47,928 nt of DNA. It comes from a virus. Both the position numbers and the translations under genes were made by a program. The stretch's first letter is position 1. Every line of letters starts with the position of its first letter. This document shows, in pieces, positions 42,407 through 47,928 of the stretch. The notes under the pieces were generated by a model that did no database searches, was not told where the DNA came from, and worked only from the letters and a program-made list of their open reading frames with translations. The stretch is taken from the IMG/VR virus record IMGVR_UViG_3300024313_000015, positions 1 to 47,928 of that record; one strand, written 5' to 3'.

Positions 42407-42712
42407 TTATAATGTCTTTTGGTTTTTATTAGGCTTTGAAGAGGGCGTTGGTTTTTTTTCTAAAGCAAGTCCCCATTGTAGAATAAACCACTGTGCTTCT
42501 TTAGTTGCTAAAGTTTTATTTACTTTTAAAACTTTTCTAATTCTATCAATACAGTGTTCGATAAATTCATTTTCTTTTTCAGGAGTAGTTCTATAATTCA
42601 TATACCACTGTGGATCTCCTTTAACATCTTCATAGGTTACGTCGTGCGGTTTAAGCTGCGTATTTATTAATTCAACAAATAAATCTCTGGTTTTTTCTCT
42701 TTTAGTCATCAT
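42407..42712 (-). CDS. Unknown 101-residue protein
   Basis: Contains DVTYEDVKGDPQWYMNYRTT and EKENEFIEHCIDRIRKVLKV with ATKEAQWFILQWGL. The pattern DPxWYMxYxTTPEKExEFI feels familiar from marine phage proteins of unknown function. Helical and soluble; the Lys/Pro/Ser tail is probably disordered. Starts with two Met codons. It is followed by a 57-base AT-rich gap. Confidence 0.6.
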   Translation of the reverse strand: MMTKREKTRDLFVELINTQLKPHDVTYEDVKGDPQWYMNYRTTPEKENEFIEHCIDRIRKVLKVNKTLATKEAQWFILQWGLALEKKPTPSSKPNKNQKTL

Positions 42713-42716
42713 ATTT

Positions 42717-42902
42717 TTATTTTTTTACAAATGCTCCGTTATCACATAAGTATAAAAATGTATCATAGTCAATTGATACCATAGCAGAATTTTCGAAACT
42801 TTTAAATGATATATGTAGAAGTCTTCCTAGATTATTATAATCTTTTAGTACCTTATTAAGATACTCTAAATCTCGGTCTGCTATGTGAAAATATACTTTC
42901 AT
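42717..42902 (-). CDS. Unknown 61-residue protein
   Basis: Reads MKVYFHIADRDLEYLNKVLK then LGRLLHISFKSF and MVSIDYDTFLYLCDNGAFV, a compact alpha/beta protein. Spaced 4 bases from the next gene and 23 bases from ClpP, so it is part of the ClpP transcript. Not recognised. Confidence 0.5.
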   Translation of the reverse strand: MKVYFHIADRDLEYLNKVLKDYNNLGRLLHISFKSFENSAMVSIDYDTFLYLCDNGAFVKK

Positions 42903-42925
42903 ATTACTATATTATATATTATAGA

Positions 42926-43603
42926 TTATTTTCTTTTATTTACAATTTCATCAATGATACCATATTTTAAAGCTGATTTAGCATCTAACCAAAAATCTCG
43001 GGTAGCGTCTTTCATAACTTGTTCTGGTTTTTTATCACAATAAGATCCTAGTAAAGTAAATAATTCTTTATTTAATTCTTGCCAATTTTCCCAATCAATT
43101 GCAGCATCTTGAATATTACCACTGAATCCTCCTGAAGATTGATGCAACATTGTTTGACTATGCTTTAACGACATTCTTTTACCTTTAGTCCCTGCTCCTA
43201 AAAGAACAGAACCCATTGAAGCTGCCATACCTGTATTAATAGTTCTAATATCTGCGTTAATGTATTCCATAACATCAACCATTGATAAACCGGATTTCAC
43301 AGAACCTCCCGGAGAATCGATATGCATTGTAATATCTCCACCAGAAGTAGTGTCTAGAAACATCAGCTGTGCTTGTACGATTGTAGACATATTATCGTTA
43401 ACAGGACCCGCAACCCACAATAATCTATCCATCATTAATCTAGAGAAAATATCCATTTGAGTTGCTCTTAATTCTCTTTCTTCAAGAATATAAGGTGTCA
43501 TTGAATTTTCAATTTGCTTGTTATAGTAATCCATTCTTGACGAGCTTACATTGTGGTCGCTCATCGCATATTTTTTAAATTCGTTAGAATAATCCATACT
43601 CAT
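42926..43603 (-). CDS. clpP: ClpP-like serine protease
   Basis: 225 residues. The ClpP fold is clear from about 50: RLLWVAGPVNDNMSTIVQAQL, DITMHIDSPGGSVKSGLSMV, and catalytic S129 (GMAASMGSVLL), H154 (SQTMLHQSSGG) and probable D203 (ATRDFWLDAKSALKYG). All three residues are present, so it should be active. The N-terminal 45 residues are longer than in ClpP and may be a propeptide or adaptor. It starts inside the end of an EYEKC gene (20-base overlap). With the Clp ATPase at 44803-46779 the phage could assemble its own ClpCP-type protease, perhaps for host-protein turnover or, less likely, head processing. Confidence 0.9.
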   Translation of the reverse strand: MSMDYSNEFKKYAMSDHNVSSSRMDYYNKQIENSMTPYILEERELRATQMDIFSRLMMDRLLWVAGPVNDNMSTIVQAQLMFLDTTSGGDITMHIDSPGGSVKSGLSMVDVMEYINADIRTINTGMAASMGSVLLGAGTKGKRMSLKHSQTMLHQSSGGFSGNIQDAAIDWENWQELNKELFTLLGSYCDKKPEQVMKDATRDFWLDAKSALKYGIIDEIVNKRK

Positions 43604-43892
43604 TTATTAATTTTTTGATTAGTGTACATTTTTCGTATTCCTCTGTTCTAGTGTAATAACCAATACACTTGTGTAGAGATTTATAATATCCGTCTTCTTC
43701 TAAAGTAGCTTCCATAACATGTCCAGTTGGATCTACTAAATAACAAAGTGTCGTTACTTTATAATTTGTATTAAGATTATAATCAATAAAATCGTACAGT
43801 CTTTCGTAAAAAGATTCTTGATCAATAATTGGACCTTCAAATCCATCAATGTAATCGTTAGAATCTACTTCGAAATAAGGTACTTCTCCCAT
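43584..43892 (-). CDS. EYEKC-family small protein 4
   Basis: 102 residues. The family end is IGYYTRTEEYEKCTLIKKLI. The first 75 residues differ from the other three: acidic (EVDSNDYIDGFEGPIIDQES) then TLCYLVDPTGHVMEATLEED, a small beta part. It overlaps ClpP by 20 bases, which couples the two genes; together with the UVR-like motif this suggests a Clp adaptor. That is a hypothesis. Confidence 0.65.
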   Translation of the reverse strand: MGEVPYFEVDSNDYIDGFEGPIIDQESFYERLYDFIDYNLNTNYKVTTLCYLVDPTGHVMEATLEEDGYYKSLHKCIGYYTRTEEYEKCTLIKKLINEYGLF

Positions 43893-43911
43893 TGTTTATT
43901 ATTATATTATA

Positions 43912-44766
43912 TTAATCTTTTAATCTAATATTAAGATAATCTCTTAATATAGTATTATACATTTTTTTTGCATTTGGTTTCCCAATAGTTGAATCTATTT
44001 CTGATAATAATTTACTACCATGCTCTGTTAATAACATATTATTATATCTTAGCAAAAATAAAGGTTCTTTAATATTCATTATATATTCATCACAACCTTC
44101 AGTGTCGTTTGAAATACTATCTGCTAAATCAAAATGTCTTTCATAAAAATGAATATTATCTGCACAGTGATAGTATGTTCCAAGTTCTAAATCTGGATAT
44201 GCTTCTAATAACCATAATCTCATGTGTTGTTGCACGAACGCAAAGAAGGGTGCATCAAAAGTAAGACCATAGAATATATCATTAGATCTCATTTGAACTT
44301 TCATGTTTAATTTATTATCTCTAATAAAAAAGTTAAGGTACATTGTACATACAAAATCTTTGTTTCCTTTAAATTGAAACTTAGGTTGATTTAAAAATGC
44401 TATTGCTTGTCTTGTATTTTTATCTGCTTTAAGAGAATCAAGAACCCATTGTAATTGATCATTAAATAATAGAGATCCATAATTAGAATTTATCTCATTT
44501 GAATCAGGATTAGTTAGTGTAGACCACATTCCTGAAAATTGACCAATATAATCGACATCTCTGTCCTTTCTCATATACCAAGCCAATTCACCTGCAAAAT
44601 ATTTCCAGTTAAATTTTCTTTTATTAAAATTAGCAAATGGTTCTGTTGGATTAAATTCTAACGTCTGAACGGTGAGTTCCTTAACCTTCATATCTCGAGG
44701 TTGAGTAACGTCACCGTTCGTTTCGATGTTATTTATTAAATCTTTAAATTCTTTATTAAAGGACAT
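43912..44766 (-). CDS. Thymidylate-synthase-family enzyme, probably dCMP hydroxymethylase
   Basis: 284 residues. Motifs are shared with T4 gp42 (dCMP hydroxymethylase) and ThyA: INSNYG (92-97), the catalytic C140 (KDFVCTMYLNFFIRD), MRSNDIFYG (R160-S-N-D163) and the HF/ERHF region. At the position where ThyA has the Asn that selects dUMP, this protein has Asp171 (GLTFDAPFF), as T4 gp42 does in its RSND-to-D region; this Asp is what makes gp42 prefer dCMP. The product would be hydroxymethyl-dCMP, and phage DNA may carry modified cytosine. A diverged thymidylate synthase is the alternative. Clp and ClpP genes flank it. Confidence 0.8.
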   Translation of the reverse strand: MSFNKEFKDLINNIETNGDVTQPRDMKVKELTVQTLEFNPTEPFANFNKRKFNWKYFAGELAWYMRKDRDVDYIGQFSGMWSTLTNPDSNEINSNYGSLLFNDQLQWVLDSLKADKNTRQAIAFLNQPKFQFKGNKDFVCTMYLNFFIRDNKLNMKVQMRSNDIFYGLTFDAPFFAFVQQHMRLWLLEAYPDLELGTYYHCADNIHFYERHFDLADSISNDTEGCDEYIMNIKEPLFLLRYNNMLLTEHGSKLLSEIDSTIGKPNAKKMYNTILRDYLNIRLKD

Positions 44767-44802
44767 AGTAATATATTATAGTGTTATACTACTATTATAC
44801 TC

Positions 44803-46779
44803 CTATTTTAAATAAAGTTTATCTTCATTTTTCTTATGTGATATCGTGTAAGATTTAGATCCAACTACCATTTCTTTACTGATGATTGCATCTGCTAAAA
44901 TATCTTCAACATAATTTTGAACTGCTCTTTTTAAGGGTCTTGCTCCATATAAAGGATCATATCCTTCTTTTGCTAAAAATACTTTTGCTGATTTATTTAC
45001 TTTAATAGAATATCCGTTACCTGCCATTCTCTTAATTGTTTTATTTAATTCTAAATCTACAATTTGTAGCATGTGATCTTGTGTTAAAGAATCAAATAAA
45101 ATCATGTCATCTAAACGATTTAAAAATTCAGGTGCAAATTTGTTTTTAAGTTCTTTACGAATAATTGCTTCAACATGTGTTTTCTTAGTTGTGATAGAAG
45201 ATTTACTTTCAAACCCAATTCCTACACCAAAGTCTGAAACTTTCTTAGCTCCTACATTTGACGTCATAATAATAATTGTATTTGTAAAATCAACTGTTCT
45301 TCCTAAAGAGTCTGTTAATCTACCTTCATCTAAAACCTGCAATAAAGTATTGAATGTATCTGGGTGTGCTTTTTCAACTTCATCAAAAAGTACAACTGAA
45401 TAAGGTTTTCTTCTAACCTGCTCCGTTAATTGTCCACCGTCTTCGTGGCCAACATATCCTGGAGGAGATCCAATCAACTTAGAGACATTAAACTTTTCTT
45501 GATATTCACTCATATCAATTCTAATTAAGTTTGACTCTGATCCAAAGTAATACTCTGTGAGGGCCTTAACGGTCTCTGTCTTACCAACACCAGTTGGGCC
45601 AATGAACATAAAAGAACCTATTGGTTTTCTTGAACTTGAAACCCCAGTTCTAGATCTTTTAATTACTTTACATAAACCTTCAACTGCATCGTTTTGTCCA
45701 ATTATCATTTCTTTTAATTTAGACTCCATTTCTACTATAATTTGACTTTCGTCATCTGTCATTCTAGAAATTGGAATTCCAGTTGCATCTGAAATAGTTT
45801 CTGCAATATGATCGTAAGTTACTTTTTTACGGTTTATTCTTAATTCAGCTTGCCATTTATTAGTTAATGATTCTACTTCGTTTCTCATTTTAAGTTCGCT
45901 GTCTCGATATGCTGCGGCCTTTTCATAGTCTTGATCACTAACTGCTGCTAATTTTTTTATCTTAATCTTTTCAGCTTTTTCTTCAGATTGTTTAATAAAT
46001 TTAGGCATTTTTACCTGAGATAAATGAACTTTAGCGCCAGCTTCATCCATTAAATCAATTGCTTTATCTGGAAGTTCTCTCTGTGTTACATATCGATCTG
46101 ATAATTCAACACATGCAATAAGAGCTTCTTTTGTATATTCTACTGCATGATAGTCTTCGTAATTATCTTTTATTCTATTTAATATTTCAACAGAGTCTTT
46201 AATTGAAGGTGGATCAATAAACACTTCTTGGAAACGTCTTGTAAGAGCCCCATCATCTTCAATGTTTTCTCTATATTCATCTAATGTTGTAGCACCGATA
46301 CATTGTACTTGTCCTCGGGCTAAAGCTGGCTTAAGAATATTAGATGCATCTAAAGATCCACTAACTCCACCTGCTCCAACTAATGTATGAATTTCATCAA
46401 TAAAAACAATAATGTCTTTATTTCCTTTTAATTCATCAACAATCTTTTTCATTCTTTCCTCAAACTCACCACGATATTTAGTACCTGCAACAATATTAGA
46501 AATGTTTAAAGATATTACTCTTTTATTAGTAAGAGTCATTGCAACTTTTTTATCTACAATTCTTTGAGCAATTGCTTCAACTAAAGCTGTTTTACCAACT
46601 CCAGGATCTCCTAAAATAATTGGATTGTTTTTCTTTCTACGAGAAAGGATTTGACATATTCTGTAAACTTCTTTGTCTCTTCCAATAATTGGATCTAATT
46701 TCCCATCCATTGCCGCTTGAGTTAAGTCTTCGCCGAACTGATCGATCATTGGTGTTTTGGGTGATTTCTTGTTTGCCAT
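44803..46779 (-). CDS. Two-AAA Clp ATPase, ClpC/ClpA type without N-domain
   Basis: 658 residues, shorter than host ClpC because the double Clp-N domain is missing. AAA1: Walker A GDPGVGKT (57-64), Walker B IVFIDEIHTL, sensor-containing GALTRRFQ. A UVR-like motif follows in the linker (SDQDYEKAAAYRD, 281-293). AAA2: GPTGVGKT (394-401), SVVLFDEVEKAHPD, IIIMTSNVGA. An IGF tripeptide (521-523, GVGIGFES) is at the place of the ClpP-docking loop of ClpA/ClpC. This indicates it works with a ClpP, and the phage supplies one. Without the N-domain, substrates must come by another route, such as dedicated adaptors. Confidence 0.92.
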   Translation of the reverse strand: MANKKSPKTPMIDQFGEDLTQAAMDGKLDPIIGRDKEVYRICQILSRRKKNNPIILGDPGVGKTALVEAIAQRIVDKKVAMTLTNKRVISLNISNIVAGTKYRGEFEERMKKIVDELKGNKDIIVFIDEIHTLVGAGGVSGSLDASNILKPALARGQVQCIGATTLDEYRENIEDDGALTRRFQEVFIDPPSIKDSVEILNRIKDNYEDYHAVEYTKEALIACVELSDRYVTQRELPDKAIDLMDEAGAKVHLSQVKMPKFIKQSEEKAEKIKIKKLAAVSDQDYEKAAAYRDSELKMRNEVESLTNKWQAELRINRKKVTYDHIAETISDATGIPISRMTDDESQIIVEMESKLKEMIIGQNDAVEGLCKVIKRSRTGVSSSRKPIGSFMFIGPTGVGKTETVKALTEYYFGSESNLIRIDMSEYQEKFNVSKLIGSPPGYVGHEDGGQLTEQVRRKPYSVVLFDEVEKAHPDTFNTLLQVLDEGRLTDSLGRTVDFTNTIIIMTSNVGAKKVSDFGVGIGFESKSSITTKKTHVEAIIRKELKNKFAPEFLNRLDDMILFDSLTQDHMLQIVDLELNKTIKRMAGNGYSIKVNKSAKVFLAKEGYDPLYGARPLKRAVQNYVEDILADAIISKEMVVGSKSYTISHKKNEDKLYLK

Positions 46780-46823
46780 TTAGTTTAATTAATGTTTATA
46801 GTAATTGTATACCAAAAAATGAA

Positions 46824-46848
46824 TTTGTTTATATATTAAGCAAAAAAA
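46824..46848 (-). promoter_or_regulatory. Conserved post-terminator element, probable promoter of the Clp gene
   Basis: 24 of 25 bases match 38138-38162. The minus strand reads TTTTTTTGCTTAATATATAA then ACAAA, directly after the terminator stem and about 45 bases before the ATG at 46779. Both genes also have AAACTAAATG at the start. Confidence 0.5.
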
Positions 46849-46871
46849 AACCAGCAAATAGCTGGTTTTTT
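46842..46871. terminator. Bidirectional-looking terminator
   Basis: AAAAAACCAGC-AAATA-GCTGGTTTTTT forms an 11-bp stem with T-runs on both strands. On the minus strand it ends the transcript of the small genes 46993-47928 and precedes the Clp gene. Confidence 0.85.
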
Positions 46872-46882
46872 ATTTTATATAC

Positions 46883-46927
46883 CTAACGGTCACAAATTCG
46901 GTTATCAATACGTAATGTTAATAACAT
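46883..46927 (-). other. Possible 14-codon ORF before a terminator
   Basis: AGAGGAT-ATG opens a frame for MLLTLRIDNRICDR ending TAG just before the terminator stem. It is short, lies in the 46872-46992 gap and may be accidental; noted because an AGAGGA sequence precedes the ATG in a genome with few Shine-Dalgarno sites. The rest of the gap is AT-rich. Confidence 0.2.
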
Positions 46928-46992
46928 ATCCTCTGATTTATATATCTTATAATATTGGGTCAAATTCTATAATTGTATTATTTTATTATATT

Positions 46993-47199
46993 TTAAAACT
47001 TTAAAGATCTTGCAGTGCATTCCCAGCAAAGAGAAGCAGTTGTATTAGATCCGATCTCTGACCAGTTTTTACATGTTTTCTCTCCATTATCAGGGGACCA
47101 GTCCGGGTATTTACTTTTTTCTAAATCAGAATTCTGACAAATCATCATTGTCTTACCTTCAATTACTTTAGTTTTCCAAACGTTTTTTGTTTTTGCCAT
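46993..47199 (-). CDS. Small Cys-rich, probably zinc-binding protein
   Basis: 68 residues with four Cys: one in MMICQNSD, one in EKTCKNWS and a C-x-x-C in ASLCWECTARSL. The spacing suits a small zinc ribbon. It is basic at the start (MAKTKNVWKTKV) and may bind nucleic acid or act as an adaptor. It ends 66 bases before the possible short ORF and lies 12 bases after the membrane-protein stop. Not assigned to a family. Confidence 0.55.
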   Translation of the reverse strand: MAKTKNVWKTKVIEGKTMMICQNSDLEKSKYPDWSPDNGEKTCKNWSEIGSNTTASLCWECTARSLKF

Positions 47200-47211
47200 T
47201 TTATATTATAA

Positions 47212-47439
47212 TTAAATTAACCCAATGTATTGAAGTATAGAACATACTATAGAAATAGAAAATACACCTAATACCGCAAATGCCATTGCTTTATAACTTC
47301 CTTCTATTTGCTTTGGGCTTCTTCCTTGAGTACTTCTGTATTGTCTATATTTACCTTTTACTGGATCCCATTCTCGAGTTCTTGATTTAAAGATACTTGG
47401 TTTTGTCTTACTCATGTTTTCTTTTTTATTAGTTTCCAT
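47212..47439 (-). CDS. Small protein with one C-terminal membrane helix
   Basis: 75 residues. A basic, disordered first 45 residues (KSRTREWDPVKGKYRQYRST) precede one membrane helix near the C-terminus (AMAFAVLGVFSISIVCSILQ). By the positive-inside rule the long basic part faces the cytoplasm. Function unknown. Confidence 0.6.
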   Translation of the reverse strand: METNKKENMSKTKPSIFKSRTREWDPVKGKYRQYRSTQGRSPKQIEGSYKAMAFAVLGVFSISIVCSILQYIGLI

Positions 47440-47476
47440 ATAATATTATATTAAGTTATTAATAAATGTTTCGATA

Positions 47477-47928
47477 TTACCTTCTAACGCTGGATCCTCC
47501 AGAACTCTTGCGACCTCTATTTGTAGGAGTAGTATTTGGTCTTGTGTTGCTGTTGTTATTTCTAATAACTGGCGTTGAGTTGTTTCTATTATTTCTAATA
47601 ACTGGCGTTGAGTTGTTTCTATTATTTCTGATAACTGGCGTTGAGTTGTTTCTATTATTTCTGATAGTGTTGCTGTTATTTCTATTATTTTCTGGTCTAC
47701 CATATCCTCTAGGTTTAGTATTGTTATTAGGTTTAATTTCGTATCTAACTGGATTTCCGTTTCTATCTTTAATAATTAATATTTCTTTATTATCTTCTTT
47801 TATAATTCTAGTATTATTAATTCTAGTATTTGTATTAGTTCTACGTCTAGAAGATTCTATCATAGATGCTTGTGATCTACCATTTCTCTGCTGTACTGAT
47901 ATATTACTACCTCTTCTTCCATAAATAT
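47477..47928 (-). CDS. Asn/Arg-rich low-complexity protein, N-terminus beyond window
   Basis: The frame is open from the window edge to the stop at 47477; the first in-frame ATG inside the window is at 47863 but the sequence before it (GRRGSNISVQQRNGRSQAS) has the same style, so the gene probably starts outside. A short ordered-looking part EILIIKDRNGNPVRYEIKPN is followed by RNNRNNSTPVI repeats (11 residues, three copies), then a Ser/Arg tail. Strongly basic, probably disordered. A rival frame covers the same repeat (see findings), so this is the better but not certain choice. Confidence 0.55.
   Translation of the reverse strand, partial: IYGRRGSNISVQQRNGRSQASMIESSRRRTNTNTRINNTRIIKEDNKEILIIKDRNGNPVRYEIKPNNNTKPRGYGRPENNRNNSNTIRNNRNNSTPVIRNNRNNSTPVIRNNRNNSTPVIRNNNSNTRPNTTPTNRGRKSSGGSSVRR
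47561..47659. repeat. 33-bp tandem repeat
   Basis: Three copies of a 33-base unit beginning TCT(A/G)ATAACTGGCGTTGAG at 47561, 47594 and 47627, with one base difference. Because 33 is a multiple of three, every frame without a stop stays open through it. Confidence 0.92.

Noticed and set aside
47446-47703. 85-residue coiled-coil frame as the main gene at the right edge
   Set aside because: The other frame is longer, runs off the window and has non-repeat protein sequence; the short frame is kept only as a finding.
1-47928. Prophage or mobile-element signs (integrase, att sites, transposase, tRNA)
   Set aside because: None seen on either strand; the content fits a lytic phage genome segment.

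Overview
The window is a 47.9 kb, AT-rich piece of a large tailed-phage genome of the T4-like (contractile-tail) kind, most likely infecting a member of the Bacteroidota and probably marine. Phage evidence: a baseplate/tail block (OB-fold spike, gp27-like hub, LysM-bearing gp53-like protein), fibre genes, and typical phage auxiliary genes (PhoH, dCMP deaminase, a dCMP hydroxymethylase-like enzyme, UV endonuclease, ClpP and a Clp ATPase). Host evidence is weaker: starts are preceded by A-rich leaders with almost no Shine-Dalgarno sequence, and the phage carries a ribosomal protein bS21 whose C-terminus looks like that of Bacteroidota. No integrase, repressor, tRNA or rRNA was seen. All genes but one read leftwards (minus strand).

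Layout. 1-7.6 kb: tail/baseplate module. 7.6-10.1 kb: six small unrecognised proteins. 10.1-20.5 kb: nucleotide metabolism, repair and host-takeover genes (dCMP deaminase, a highly acidic repeat protein, UvdE, RNase HII, PhoH, bS21, a DnaJ-like protein, three of four small 'EYEKC' paralogues, a polB-type exonuclease, a first glycosyltransferase). 20.5-23.9 kb: two Fe(II)/2-oxoglutarate oxygenase-like genes flanking a 632-residue multidomain glycosyltransferase. 24.0-34.6 kb: four consecutive collagen-like (Gly-X-Y) genes, 771, 783, 846 and 1080 residues. 34.7-41.6 kb: three fibre/adhesin genes that share a C-terminal module, separated by two more glycosyltransferases and the only plus-strand gene, a J-domain protein. 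41.7-47.9 kb: small unknown genes, ClpP, the fourth EYEKC protein, the dCMP hydroxymethylase-like gene, a two-AAA Clp ATPase with an IGF loop and UVR motif, and small proteins at the right edge.

The most striking proposal is a phage collagen-modification locus: four collagen-like fibre proteins with many Lys and Thr residues in the Y position, beside two oxygenases of the prolyl/lysyl-hydroxylase superfamily and four glycosyltransferases. This would resemble collagen lysine hydroxylation and glycosylation in animals and giant viruses. It is inferred from gene content and proximity; glycosylation of DNA or another target is the main alternative, because the dCMP hydroxymethylase-like enzyme has Asp at the substrate-specifying position.

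Other points of interest: a 63-residue (189 bp) super-period in two collagen genes, a family of four small proteins ending in a UVR-like EYEKC motif that also resembles the linker of the phage Clp ATPase, a probable complete phage Clp machine, and two families of conserved upstream sequences that sit directly after terminators.
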